Below, piece after piece: positions 24,901 through 41,202 of a DNA stretch of 64,000 bases; position 1 is the first letter of the stretch, and the number at the start of each line of letters is the position of its first letter. The DNA is from Acanthaster planci (lineage: Eukaryota > Echinodermata > Asteroidea > Valvatida > Acanthasteridae), in contig NW_019091390.1 in the NCBI RefSeq assembly GCF_001949145.1, forward strand, positions 209,908 to 273,907. Direction: 5' to 3'. The notes under the pieces are model-generated. The model made no database searches and was not told the origin of the DNA. It saw nothing but the letters and a program-made list of their open reading frames with translations. The translations under genes were made by a program, and so were the position numbers.

Positions 24901-27582
24901 TCTGACACTGAAAATGCAACCCTTTGCCCTTGTTCAACTTGCTACTTGTGACTGGACTCAACTACGACACTGTCCAGTAATCAAAGAATTGAACAATTGG
25001 TGGATCAATGATCAATCAACTCATCAAACCATAAGTTGGACTTCTTACATGCTAGTTAGGCCAACTCAGTGATTCACACACAATCACTCAATAGAGCACA
25101 TGTAGATTTCAATCTGTCAGTCATCCATTTTCTTAAATCAATCAATCTGTCTAACTACTAAGTTCCCCGTATCAACTCACAGGCTGTGTGCGCTGTGTTT
25201 CAGGCTCGTTCAAGTCATCTGTGCCCTGGATGTTGACAAGCATCAGTTCCAACACCCCCTTCTTGATATTGGAGGCCCAGACAGGCTCATTCTGAGAGAT
25301 CACGATGTGGAAAACCTACAATTTTGCAAAGAAAAGAGCGTCACAATATATTAGTTTATAGAATAAATAATCCAGGTTTTGACCAAAATGTTGCAGAGTT
25401 TAGAAAAGGCCAATACATGTAGCTGTTATCAATATGCACTGAAATTCTAGGCTATCAATACTGGACAAAGTCATTGTGAGAAATGAGCTAACTCCGTATG
25501 AAGAAATTTTTACTTGCAGTTTTTTTCCTGATGTGAAACACTGACAGAAGCAGTGTTGCTCATACATAATCTTCTTTCAAGTCTGAAGTTTCACCCAAAA
25601 TGTTAGAAAACTAAAATATGAACTTGAACTTTGAAGATTTTTCAAAACAATAACAAACGCCTTTTGAAAATGTAAAATTTTTTCTACAACACATTAAGTG
25701 ACCTGCGCCCTGAATCTCCAAACACCAACCTTTCCATTCAAGTATCTAAATTCAATCGGTTTGACCAGCTGCTCCAGGAGAGGCGTTTCAATCTCCTGCG
25801 GCAGACGCTGCAGTTTGTCCACAGTCAGCTGCTTAGCTGGGTCCTCAGTCTCTGTCTGAATCTTGGCCAATTGAACTTGTTCAAACTGTTCAATAAAAAC
25901 AAACGATAAAATGAAAATCCCAAGATAAACGAGTCTTATAATTTAAAGAATCTGATGCTGCAATCTAAGTAGAGTAAACCAAGTAATTTTCAGAATAAAG
26001 AGAGAATATCACACAAATTATTCAAAGCAAAAGACAGGCATTGATACAAATTCAAGCACAAAACTTTTTCCCTCAATCGTGAAAAAAAAATGCTTTGAAA
26101 ATATGTTTTATTCCACTCAGAAACTCGTAAGGAATCACAGAATGAACTTTACCCTCAGCAGGCATTTGTTGTCAGCCATCATGTGGATGTGTACATCCGT
26201 GATGATCTTGATGCCTGCCACTTCTTTACTGACCCCCGGGATCCCGCTGACCACCTGTCCTTCATAATGGTACACGTACTCGCGCCCTGCCGCAAAGTAC
26301 CCTGAGAAGAAAGGGGGGGGGGAATGTTCAAGAAAATGAGAAGATTGACTGGGACCTGGAGTGCATCAGGCCAACTTTACTTGTTCATAATAGTGTACTC
26401 ATTGCCGAGAGTACAATTGTTTTCCAGATTACCTACGTTATTCTTCAGGTGAGATGCTGAGAATCTCAGTGAACCCAGCTGCCAGTGCTATAAACTGGTT
26501 CCTTGTAATCATTTTGCTGCCAATTAATTCTGATGTTTGTGACACTCGAAAATTGTGACGATCCAGTAAGTACAGAATTCATTCCAGTAATTCTAAGACT
26601 AAGGTACATGTATTCAATCATGGACTGGAGGGGGGAAAACCCTAGACTACCCATCAAAGTTTATATACTTTACGAGCACGTGTTGAATTGTTTTGTTTTG
26701 ACTGTTTGGTTCCCTGAAACTTGGCCTATATTGATGGCACAAGAGTCGTGATTTGGGTATCGGCTAATCAATAAAAGTTGTAGCGCCCTCAACAATTATT
26801 CTCCACTGGTGACAAGTTTTCTATTGTTTACGAGGACCGTGCCGGACTAGATTTACCATGCCCACTTGCTTTTATAAATTTGTTGCGCAAAACTCATACT
26901 TGACTTACTTTCCTGTGAAGGGACAACAGCGGCATCTGTATTGGAAAAATAGGAAAGGTAAAAATATGAAAGTTTCAGAAAATTATTTATAAATTAGGAG
27001 AGTAGGCCTAATTTCCTCATACTAGCTACATTATAAAAACATAGAAAAAGAATTTGTAGGTGATAAAGGGATTTACTCACTCAGGTGCGTAGTTATCGAG
27101 ACACGGCTATACAGGATTTTCCTTAATCATTTTCAACCTAAAAGAGCCGAGTTATTTCGGACGATCTCACAGCTTGCTCAGCCTACTCATACCCATGTTG
27201 GTAATACATAATGCTCATTGTCAAATCCGAAATTCAAGACCACACGCGCTTGCCAGCCCGTGCGCATTGAGCACGCGTCACTGGGAAAGTATACGTTTGG
27301 CCTGACTTTAGTTTCGGCAAAACGGGCGCCGCGCGATGACAATACGTCCAATTTTCACAAAATTAATGTGAAAATGACCGCAAGAAACTCTGAGGCTTAA
27401 CAAGTAAAAAGGTACTGTGACGATATCAAGAAAAAAAGTCGATGGGGCGGATTTAGCCCCTGTTCTTTAGGATTAGTATGAAAGACGGGAATGTTATTCC
27501 AAGAGACAGATGCTCTCCCCATCCCCCCTGGGTACTTACGCACAAAAGCGACGCCTACAAGCAACAACAGAAGCTGCCTCAT
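6987..27582 (-). CDS. Vtg: Vitellogenin, copy A (complete apart from an assembly gap)
   Basis: This gene encodes a secreted yolk-precursor large lipid transfer protein. Coding exons, 5' to 3' on the minus strand: 27540-27582, 26909-26935, 26153-26301, 25730-25885, 25181-25315, 24535-24576, 24148-24232, 23321-23523, 22553-22674, 22076-22268, 21406-21590, 20980-21145, 20635-20781, 20061-20282, 19316-19533, 18869-18960, 18016(gap)-18099, 17572-17698, 16903-17167, 15828-16059, 15314-15409, 14122-14349, 13132-13404, 12684-12854, 12030-12206, 11306-11482, 10849-10962, 9959-10154, 9434-9594, 8809-9027, 8115-8357, 7511-7664, 6987-7282. All joins keep frame and use GT/AG. About 1,800 residues are visible, the usual size for the family. 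Order: signal peptide (MRQLLLLLVGVAF), vitellogenin N-terminal lipid-binding domain, lipid-pocket region with the IPTEIGLPLQLWVDS segment, a charged linker, then a von Willebrand D domain with CGLCGDF. There is no serine tract, so phosvitin is absent. No stop or frameshift is seen. The gap may hide the end of exon 17 or a further exon. Confidence 0.97.
7511..9594 (-). other. Vtg copy A, von Willebrand factor D domain (coding exons 29-32)
   Basis: Exon 29 opens with NNSIITFDKRMYNYEQSKCD and HILAKDCSS, the usual start of a D domain. Exon 31 carries FFDGHNVKVE and exon 32 carries HCGLCGDFNGE, the GL/ICG motif. The DG pair stands 18 residues before GLCG, the spacing known from vitellogenins, but the arginine of the classical DGxR motif is replaced by asparagine. 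The final exon (6987-7282) adds a cysteine-rich tail of about 98 residues with C-x3-C spacing (CLPTCRP). The domain is used in vitellogenin folding and multimer formation in other species. Confidence 0.93.
9067..9173. repeat. Tandem duplication, about 49-bp copies with 58-bp period, in a Vtg copy A intron
   Basis: Copies at 9067-9115 and 9125-9173 share AAGCACAAATATTTCCTCAG and end GCAGGAATGCCAT. They differ at two or three positions. It lies in the intron between coding exons 29 and 30 and looks like a recent local duplication. Confidence 0.85.
14925..15110. repeat. Interspersed repeat family C, copy in a Vtg copy A intron
   Basis: This copy shares TCTTTCTTTCGCCGGT, AGGGTGCACTTCAGCTCAGG and GTGGATAG with copies at about 57150-57340 and, more briefly, 44755-44850. 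The upstream part is CG-rich with many TGCGTG-type words. It sits in the intron between coding exons 21 and 22. The shared order of words over more than 100 bases supports a true dispersed repeat; the class is unknown. Confidence 0.6.
16494..16570 (-). repeat. tRNA-like element (SINE head or tRNA pseudogene) in a Vtg copy A intron
   Basis: On the minus strand TAGTCTATAGG fits the RNA polymerase III A box and GGTTCCAAACC fits the B box, 32 bases apart. A 5-bp anticodon-like stem CTGTA/TACAG closes a seven-base loop. The T stem has mismatches and the acceptor stem is only about four pairs, so a working tRNA is unlikely. A tRNA-derived SINE is the best reading. Confidence 0.45.
17725..18015. other. 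Assembly gap inside Vtg copy A
   Basis: 291 unresolved bases. Reading frame is open right up to the gap (SPFPVSGSVK in exon 17), so coding sequence is missing here. Confidence 0.99.
18869..27582 (-). other. Vtg copy A, N-terminal lipovitellin module (coding exons 1-16)
   Basis: These exons encode the signal peptide, the beta-barrel N-sheet and the helical domain of the vitellogenin N-terminal (LPD_N) domain, about 728 residues. Residues 24-73 contain YVYHYEGQVVSGIPGVSKEV, typical of the N-sheet start. A CxxC pair (CEKCKG) lies in exon 8. Exons 9-16 are rich in amphipathic helical repeats such as VYTHLESLASNYQKCKKN. Exon 10 carries an acidic and histidine-rich insert (KKHEHDSEEDHERTEEDG). In family structures this region packs around the lipid cavity and contacts the oocyte receptor; here that role is inferred from family membership. 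Confidence 0.9.
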
Positions 27583-28100
27583 GATTGCGTCAGAGAAGGT
27601 AAAACTTGAGAACAGTGAGCAGTCGAGGCAGATTGGGTTATGTGGGAATAGTCGAACACCATCAAACTTTTATATAGGCTCCGTCAAAAGAACACATAAG
27701 TGCTGTATGCAAATCAGTGTCGGCTCTGGGTGGTGATTGGCTGTTAAAGCTAAACAATTTGAATAAAATACGGCCGATGCGGTGAAGGTTTCAGGTAAAC
27801 AACTCCGTCCAGCGCGCCTGCTCACTTACGCAGCCCACAGGATGACAGAGTCATAATTTCTATTTTCGTCCCGAACAGAACACCGAGTGCCCCCGATAAA
27901 AGTTCGGTAAATAATCTTTGTGACAATTACCGGTACACGTAGGGAGCCGAAAGAATCGTGACTGAAAAGTTACATTATATCAACCTGGGGGGCACCATCG
28001 TTGCCAGTATTGTATGCAAATTTCATTTTTGGGGGGACAACCGAAAGAAATAATTGTGACTGATGCTATAAACTCGAGACAGGGATCTCTGAACAGAAGC
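27583..28100 (-). promoter_or_regulatory. Vtg copy A promoter and proximal upstream region
   Basis: The minus strand carries TATATAAAA at 27668-27676, an inverted CCAAT box (ATTGG on plus) at 27736-27740, and two octamer sites ATTTGCAT at 27707-27714 and 28014-28021. GTTTACCTGAAACCTTCA (27783-27800) is identical in copy B. Every one of these elements lies at a matching place upstream of copy B, in otherwise diverged sequence. The TATA box is 86 bases before the start codon, giving a 5' untranslated region of roughly 55 bases. POU-type and forkhead-type binding is suggested by the motifs only. Confidence 0.8.
27668..27676 (-). promoter_or_regulatory. TATA box of Vtg copy A
   Basis: TATATAAAA on the minus strand, matched by TATATAA at 49819-49825 before copy B. 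Confidence 0.8.
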
Positions 28101-28913
28101 AAAATAATTACGCAATGCAGGCATAACAACAGATAACTTACTGTTTAGATGGCGTAGAGGCGGATCCCGGATTTTTTTCAAAGGGGAAGGTCAAATCAAG
28201 GACATCAGATGGCACGGATTTCAAGGCGTGCACCCCTTCCTACCGCGAAAATCCCCCCTAAGCTACCTTTTTAAAGTCTATCTGGGTGTTTGGCACATAA
28301 TTTAGCCTTGAATTGTCATTAACGCAACGGTACTTTGTGTTCTTTTTCACAATGGAACCTTTCAAGATTTTTTTTACACTGGTAAAACTCAGAGAGACAT
28401 GAAATTTAACATATACACGTTCTTCGGTGTAACTAAGTTAAAAAGTCACGGTCACGATGGAGTCGTTGGGTTTAACACTAAATTACACAAAAATCAAGGA
28501 TTCAACACTTCAGTGCCATACTTCAAGTGGAACTTTTAATTTAATTTAATTTATGCGTCTGGGTGGTTAAGACGAACTAAGCATTCACCACAACACCAGA
28601 GGGAGGAAAAGACATTTAACAGCAAGTGATTTATTCCTCCATTCATGTATTTTGCTCGTTACCGTAACACCACTTACAATGCGGGCACAGCAGGAAAACC
28701 CGTCCTTGTGCAATGCAGGAAAACTCCTTGTACCGTCATCATACCACGACCATGCACCTCGAAACCGCAGAAGTTTATAACACGCAATTAGTTTAGGAGC
28801 AATCTGTTTCAGTTTCTTTATGCCTGCTAAACAACAATTACTTTGATATAAATTAAATTGTTATGGTTTTTTTTAAGCTAGTTTAACACAACATGTAGAG
28901 CATAAGATAGAGT

Positions 28914-28961
28914 CAACGTTTCGATCCGGAGATCTTCATCAGGACAATTATTTTGTCGTTG
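28914..28961 (-). ncRNA. Degenerate hammerhead-ribozyme-like motif
   Basis: The minus strand reads CAACG, then a short hairpin (ACAA-AATAA-TTGT), then CTGATGA, then GATC-TCCG-GATC as a stem-loop, then GAAAC and GTTG. CTGATGA and GAAA are the two invariant halves of the hammerhead core, and CAACG can pair with CGTTG as the third stem. The expected GUC cleavage triplet reads GAC and one extra A follows CTGATGA, so it is probably inactive. Such motifs are known from Penelope-like and other retroelement tails; that origin is inferred. Confidence 0.4.
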
Positions 28962-31599
28962 CATGTAAATGGACAGTTGGTCTGATTATTCCCCTTGAAG
29001 CCTACGTACATGTACACATGTACGCCTCCTCTAAATCTAATGCAGGTTGGTTTTTTTTAACACAACACGATGGGGTACGGAAGTACGGAGCCCCTAAAGG
29101 GACATCCCAATTATTTTTTTTATCTCGTGAGCATAGCATTTTGCACACGGCTTATTATCTCGTGTACACGACTCGAGTCGCCTTTCCATATATACTTTTT
29201 GGGGGGTGCGTTGCGTACACGACACGTTCATGCGTTTCGCTTTTACGGAAACAAAAATCCATTCCATTAACACAATACACGTGTGCGTTGCGTTCAGCTG
29301 TCAAGATCGCCCTGGGAGCGATTTTGACGGATACGCAACGCTTAATTGTCGCAAATATTGATGCGCATAAAGAAAGGTACCTTAAGTCGTGCGAACGAGA
29401 AAAATATGCATTGAGCACGAGATGAAAAGAAATTTGAATGTCGCTTTAGGGTCTCCGTACGGAATCGTAAAGGTATCGCCGAGGTGCGCAAGAAACCACA
29501 AACAAAATTTACACGCGGTCCTTTTACGCCTCCGTACAAAACAGAGAGCGCTAAATTTTCTTTTCCAAAGAGGAAATAATATATGGCAGAAGTGCGTGCT
29601 AATAATTATGACCAAACCCCATTGTCGACACATACATAATGAAGGCGCTGTGGGGACTTGCCACGACCCAAATATTTCTCCTCTGCAAAACAAGCTTACG
29701 GGCATGGAGGGGGATAATCAAATTAAGGCCTGATTTTTACTGTGGAACGGTGGAACAGGCAAGGATACTTCAGTTCAGCCTAAAATAGCGTTCACAATGC
29801 AAGAAAAGTGAATCTTTTCATCACCATTTCTGTGAACTATACACAAGACAAAGAAGCGTCCTCGCCAGCAATGAAGCACTAGCGTTTTGGAAATTCTCCG
29901 AGCGACAATGGCGCTTTGGCGACGAGAAGGAAACTTTAAACAAGGGGTCACGGTGGATCCAGACCTTAATTTGTTGGGCCCGGGGAACTTTAATGTAGTT
30001 CACCATCCTCGTTTCCTTTCTTCAAATTCTTGGAGTAGTATAGGTTTCACAATTTGTACTTTGTTTTCTTGTTAAACAGCTTGTTTAAACAGTTATAGTA
30101 GAGGCCATTGTGATGGGCGGGGGAAGGAGAAACAAATAAGGGAAAAACGAGATGTGAGGTGATGAAAATCGCTCTTTTGCTTGAAGAAAACCCTCATTTG
30201 ACCCCTTACTGCTGTTAACCATTTTTGCTGATGAATGCTTTGCATCCAACAGGAAATCTCCCCAGATTCCGAGAAAAGGTTTGCCTCCCAAGCCGAAAAC
30301 AATTCCCCTCTGATGATTACTTAATAATATAGGCGAAAAATAGAACGAAACGCATTGAGTATATACATCTGCCTCAGTAGCGTATCCACCTTTTGGTGTG
30401 TGTGTTGGGGGGGGGGCAAATTCAAAACCAAATGCGACTTCGGGCTTATTTGACATCATGTTGGGGGAGAAAAATATCAAAAAGTCTTTGCTCACGGTCC
30501 CGAAATACTAGCTTCTATGTCATATTGTTGTTTCCTTGGGGGTTTGGTGTTAATATTTGATACATAAATATTAAAATAAAAAATTGCTAAATATTAAAAT
30601 GAAAATAAAAGGGGAAAAAATCCGTCAGGGGACAAGCTACCCTCCCCCCGCAAGATACGCCACGTACAGTACTCTACTTCAAAGGAGTGAACAATCCCGC
30701 ATACAACCTTGACAAAACCCTTGCTTTTTAAGTTCACTTGAACTGTACAGCATTTCTATACAAACACGGGCACCGCGTGACTTTGACTGACTGAGAAAAT
30801 CCATCGAGGGGGAAGATCGGACCGTGACCCCCGGCCGCACACACCTGGCTGGCAACGCACCGTGACATTCGGGGCGAGGTTGCACAATGCTTGATAATAA
30901 TCACATTTCCCACGTAACACTGATGCTGGTCCATCCAGCATTTAACTGGCCATCAACCCTGTAGTGTCCTACTTTCCCCGAACAAATCAAGTTAAATCGA
31001 ATCAACAAAATTAACATACAATTCAGCGAAAAATCCTCGACTGTCCCAGCATTTCATTTGAATACAATTCGACGTGGAAAAACATCAAAGTAAGAGTGAG
31101 AGTTTTTGTGAAAACATGTGTGTTTAAATCTTTGATGCATCTTGTTTTCGCTCTTGTGAGCCAGCTGTTCGACTTTGAAGCGCTGTACTCTTGATCAGCT
31201 GATTTACCGCGATTGTTCGTGTTTATGCGCCCAAAGGTCGCAAGAAGGTATCCTTGGGGAATTTCCTGGACTAAGGCCAACGTCGGTTTACGAGAGAGCC
31301 AGATTTCTGCATCGCCGCAATTCGATGTCACTGCCACAGACTTGCATGGTGCCAAGTCGGTATTTGGTTTCTACGCGCCACGGACGTGCGTGACGCGCGC
31401 GTGCCGCGAACAACAAGATGTTGCCTCGTCTTCAACTTGGGGATGATTGACCATCAAATTGGAGAATTCATTCTCACTTTTGTGTACTTAACAGAATAAT
31501 GAGAAACGGCTATTTTTTGCACGTATTCTGATGGGTCCAGATTCCAGAGTGGATAAAAATATATGAGCAACCTCATACAGCACGTATTCATCGAGTGTC

Positions 31600-31700
31600 G
31601 TCGATCAAATGTAGACCTATACCGGTTTGAAATGCACCAGTAGGCAAGAGGTCGTGGGTTAGAGTCCCACCCGAGAAAGATTGTAAGTTTTTGGTATCTA
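31600..31700 (+). repeat. Possible tRNA-derived SINE fragment
   Basis: AGGTCGTGGGTTAGAGTCCC with flanking GTGGG/CCCAC forms a T-arm-like hairpin resembling a B box. A short related sequence occurs at about 3265-3290 and in the 47118 tandem repeat. No clear A box is visible. Confidence 0.35.
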
Positions 31701-32399
31701 GGTCAACACTGCATGAGTACACAGTATTGTGAATCGGGCCTACGTCCGTGTAAGGGCAAATCTTCATAATGAAAAATTAACATCTCCCAGACGCACTAAA
31801 GTTTTGGAAAGAGATTTTGATTAAATTAGATTTGATTTATTTGCCTTTCCACATACAATAGCAAAATAATAGAAAGAATAAATGTATATGCATTAATAAG
31901 TAGATAACAAGATATGTATATATACATAAAATTAAGATATCAATTAGACATTCCTGCATGAATTTGATACACATTTCAGATGTACATCGATATCATGAAC
32001 ATCGCCCCCTATATAGTGTATATGGTGAGCCCCCCCCCCCTTCAAATGTCCATGGCCGGATAAGTCACCCCCACACCTTTCCCCATCCCCCATCCACTTA
32101 ATTTCTAGCACAGATTTACACCACTGGAAAGAAAACACACACCATTATTAAGGCAAAGACAGTAAGGCACAAGTGAAACTGGTACGTCATGATCCCAGGC
32201 TGAATCGTTTGTCCACCGGGGTGCTGCAAGAGCTAGGATCCCTGACAAAAAAATATGAAGACAGGATGCTCCGGTGCTACCTACTTCCGTGGTTTCAAGT
32301 TCAATCTGCCATAAATTCAGTGGTCTTGCCGATCCAAAAAAGGCCCCCATATGAATGATATAGGTCTATATACTATCAAATTCGTCACACTATATAAAA

Positions 32400-33440
32400 A
32401 ACACAAACTCCCAGCCAAGCAAGGCACCTCGTTAGTTTATATCAATTCCCAAGAGGCTGAGTACTACCGTGTCTCATGAACAGGCCAAGGCGATTTTATT
32501 CTTTTTGCTTGTCAAGTATAAGGGCAATTCAAATGGCAAAAATTTATATTTCCTGGACCCTGGACTGGTAGCAAGAGACCAAAACAACACTCAATCTTCA
32601 TCCCCGTGGATCCGTGTTGGAAAACTCCCAAGTAAAACTTCCGTAATTTATTGTTTGCAATGTCCCACTCTAATAACTTGTTTTCCCCGTTTACCCCTCA
32701 CTGTAATGTTTTCCAAGAATACGGCAACCCATCCCCGCTGTGTTTGAGCTGCCGTTTAATCGCTCAAAGATTCCGCTACCATTCTTGTTCTCCCTGCGCT
32801 ATTGTATGCAAATCACTTTGCCATCAGAGAGGCACGGGTGAAGGGTCTTCAAAAATTCACAATCCATCATCGGCGGGGTGACTGCTGAAAACCCATTCAA
32901 GTACATGTACATGTATGCAGTAACTCGCGGCATTGTAGATGTTAAACCAACAAATATTCCTCTAGAACCGCCAAGTCTATCTCTTCAGCCTACGTTGGTA
33001 AATGACTAATCTTTCTGATCGAGATAATGGATCGAAACCCTTGAACTACTTTTCGAGGCCGAGTAATCATCAGTGTAGGGTTTGCATTGAGAACCCACGT
33101 TAATGTTATCGGTTTCATGTCGACTCGAAAATTAATTATCCATCCAAGATATCATGAGCTTAAGTACAATTCATGTTCGGTTGGTGGAACAACAGCCTTG
33201 GGTGCAGAGACCGCTTAGGGGCATTCGTCACGTAACGAGGACACGCGATCAACTTCGTGCTATGATCCTAATGACTTAACCCGGGGATCAAAAAGGCGCA
33301 GTAAGCTATAGCTTGGACCACTTCTCGACTCTGTGCATTGCGTAATGGCTATTCTTTGATACAAATAATTGTTGGAAACATTGGGGCAAACAATTGCTTG
33401 AGAGTACTGTTCAAAGTCTTCCATTGTTTCTCACTTAGTA
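32400..33440 (-). repeat. Distal part of the left arm of the inverted duplication
   Basis: Four blocks here are reverse-complement matches, in the same order, to the region upstream of copy B: 32401-32450 with 47353-47400, 33031-33074 with 46031-46063, 33170-33204 with 45889-45923, and 33361-33433 with 45662-45729. Each shares runs such as CAAGGCTGTTGTTCCACCA. The DNA between them is diverged. The order and orientation agree with one inverted duplication that includes the Vtg genes. Confidence 0.8.
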
Positions 33441-34446
33441 TCGCCCTGTTTCCGAAACGGGAAGCTACACAACAGCGGTAATCATGGGATTTGTGGTAAT
33501 GTTTCGGAATTTGAATTAGCAACTGTTTTATTGCTTTATGCCGATAATATAGCCAACTGACTGCCGGGCACATCAAAACAGACGGACAGACCTCTGCATC
33601 AGGCAATGACTGCTGATTCGAGGCGTTTTTCCAACCGGTTTGTTTCATGTCTGCGCATCAAATATGAAAAACAAAATCTAACTTTAAGCAGACATTAGCA
33701 TGAACATCATGAGAAGCAAGGTCGAAGTCGAAAAAGATACCCTCCAACACAATTTCTGATTTTCCCCTTTGCAAACTTCAAAGACAAAGCTACTACATGT
33801 ACCTTCAGTGCCAGTAGATTGACACGTCGGTAAAATTAATGTCTGACAAATTTCTGACGACTCAGTTGAAACGCAATCGAACCTAGTCGACTGCAATTTT
33901 TCCTGCGTATTTGGGGATATCACTGCAGATCACATCAGCTCTAGTAGTTGGTGTTGCATGCAAGCTCAAGTCATTTGACAATGCAATCTCTTGCGCTCAG
34001 GTGAGTTCATCAAAAACAAACAACAAACAAACAAAACAAAACTCGGAGAATGTTGAACACCACTCTTATTGATTTATTCCTGTTGATTTCCTTCTCCTGT
34101 ACTTTGTGACTTTTGTATCAAAACAGAAAGGTGTGATAACAACTCTTGCATCATGTTAGGTGCCCCAATTTCTTTTTTTATCGCGGCAATTTGCCATACA
34201 AAACATGAGATCAGCAAAAACGCCTACTTAATAAATAGCACAATACAAGATCTGAAAATGTAACTCCCGCAACTTGTCAAACGTGACTCATAACTTATAT
34301 CCAAACGAACAACGAAAGTTTGTTATGGATAAAATTATGTACAATGTGTTTTGAGGCAAAGCTTTGGTCAATGGTAAGATATATGTACAACGCATGACAA
34401 CTTGATACTCCAAGAATAAAGGAGGCACCTCATAAATATGAGCATG

Positions 34447-34684
34447 CAGGGGCGGATCCTAGATTTTCCCAAAGGGGGGGGGGCGTGAACGAAAGCAGCA
34501 ATGGTAAAATGCCCCTGCGATCACATAGTACTACAACCCTCAGGGCGTGGGGTACAGACATTTTGGGATTCTAGGCCCTCTGTGGTGCAATTTTAGGCAG
34601 TAAGGCACCTCTTTTTCTTCCTCCCTCTTTCTTTATAATGGGGGGCATGTGCCCCCCACGCCCCCACCCTTGGATCCACCCCTG
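34447..34684. mobile_element. Short non-autonomous DNA transposon (MITE) with terminal inverted repeats
   Basis: The ends are CAGGGGCGGATCC and, inverted, CAGGGGTGGATCC (12 of 13 matching). The element is flanked by GCATG on both sides (34442-34446 and 34685-34689), a candidate 5-bp target duplication. Inside are long G and C tracts and no coding capacity. A hAT-like or other cut-and-paste family is possible from the ends; a 5-bp duplication is not typical of hAT (8 bp). Confidence 0.75.
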
Positions 34685-35908
34685 GCATGGGTACATCATG
34701 GAATTAAGGGTTTTATTGAGGATACTCTTAGCAATTACCATCACTGTTATACTTGTAAACGTCCAACATTTACAAAGACAAGCCTAAAATGTCAGCTTTA
34801 TTTCACTAGAAACTGCAAGGCGGAGCCAGCGGGGGGGGGGTGCCGCAGAGTGGAAGAATGCAATGAGATGGAGAATTTGAGAAAACAACTAGGACGCTGG
34901 ATAGCAAAATCGGGACGGCAGGACTAGATGATAAAAGTTTTGAATATTTGAACAGAAAAATATCCCCAAATCTCCTCGGTGTTTTCATGGCCGGGTCTTA
35001 TAAATAATGTGACAGTGATTAACTTTGCAACTGGAAAATAAAACCCTGGCTGTGCGCCTGGAAGAAACTTAAGAGGGAAGAACGTTCAAAAGAAAAAAGT
35101 CACCAATGTAAATATTACAAAGTCCCTAAAAATAGGGAAAAGAAAAGGAAAAGCAAACAGTTCAATGGCCAAACGCACATTTTGTAAACATCAGAGAGAT
35201 ACAAATTTATCCAAGCCGCTTTGACATTGTGGCATTCATTAACAGCGTTAAAGGTCATCTGTCTGCAGGGATGCAACCCTATAACAATGGTGGCTTTTTA
35301 ATAACAACAGCTCCCTCTGTAGTCGACGACTGCCAAAAAGCTTTGAGATGCTTTTATTTACAGACGAACGGTGGAATTTCATTTTGACAGTAAGATAACA
35401 ATCAGCCAGTGATTGTTTTGAGTGAACACTTTACATTTGACTGGCGGTTTGATATTTTTTTCAGAAGTAAAAGAGCAATAAATAAGGCCCAGGGTAGGAC
35501 AGTACACAACTTAATGACCACATTAAAAATGTAGACAAATCATTCCAAGGAATTTGCTATTTACGAATATGTATAAATAGAAAAAGAGGCACCACTTCTT
35601 GCTGTTTATGATGGCACTTAGGCAGGTGTAACAAGACTGACGCATCATTCCAGTCCATCTACAACTGTAATATAAAGAAAGGGGGATAATGCAAGAAAGA
35701 GAAACCATCAAATTTACACGTCCACAGACATTTCAGACAGAAGAATAGTTTGCGTCCAAGATTTTTTCTGATGTAATAAAAGCGTGAAGTGAAACAAAGA
35801 TGTCTGCTGAAACTGAGCTCAACTTTTGAGAAAAGGCTTTGTTCTCTCTGCAATGAAACAGAGCAAAAAAGGAGGAATTCGAGAGGTCACAACTTTCAGA
35901 CGAGGGAG

Positions 35909-41202
<5,294 letters not shown>

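Larger units (their letters stand above)
28101..32400. other. Intergenic DNA upstream of Vtg copy A, no gene seen
   Basis: This stretch is longer than the matching part upstream of copy B (about 2 kb), so it probably contains insertions. I see a hammerhead-like motif (28914-28961), a tRNA-like SINE (about 31600-31700), partial poly-G repeats near 28155 and 30400, and several short open frames. The 135-codon frame at 29018-29425 and the 136-codon frame at 30085-30495 have no domain and repeat-like composition. Confidence 0.5.

Noticed and set aside
6987-27582. Apolipophorin, apolipoprotein B or microsomal transfer protein instead of vitellogenin
   Set aside because: The size of about 1,800 residues, the C-terminal D domain with GLCG and the N-terminal SGIPGVSKEVAGIKI segment fit vitellogenin best.
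29018-29425. 135-codon plus-strand frame upstream of Vtg copy A
   Set aside because: The frame crosses short repeated words (CGTGTACACGAC and relatives) and shows no family similarity.
30085-30495. 136-codon minus-strand frame
   Set aside because: It includes a poly-G tract translated as PPPTHTP, typical of repeat DNA, with no domain.
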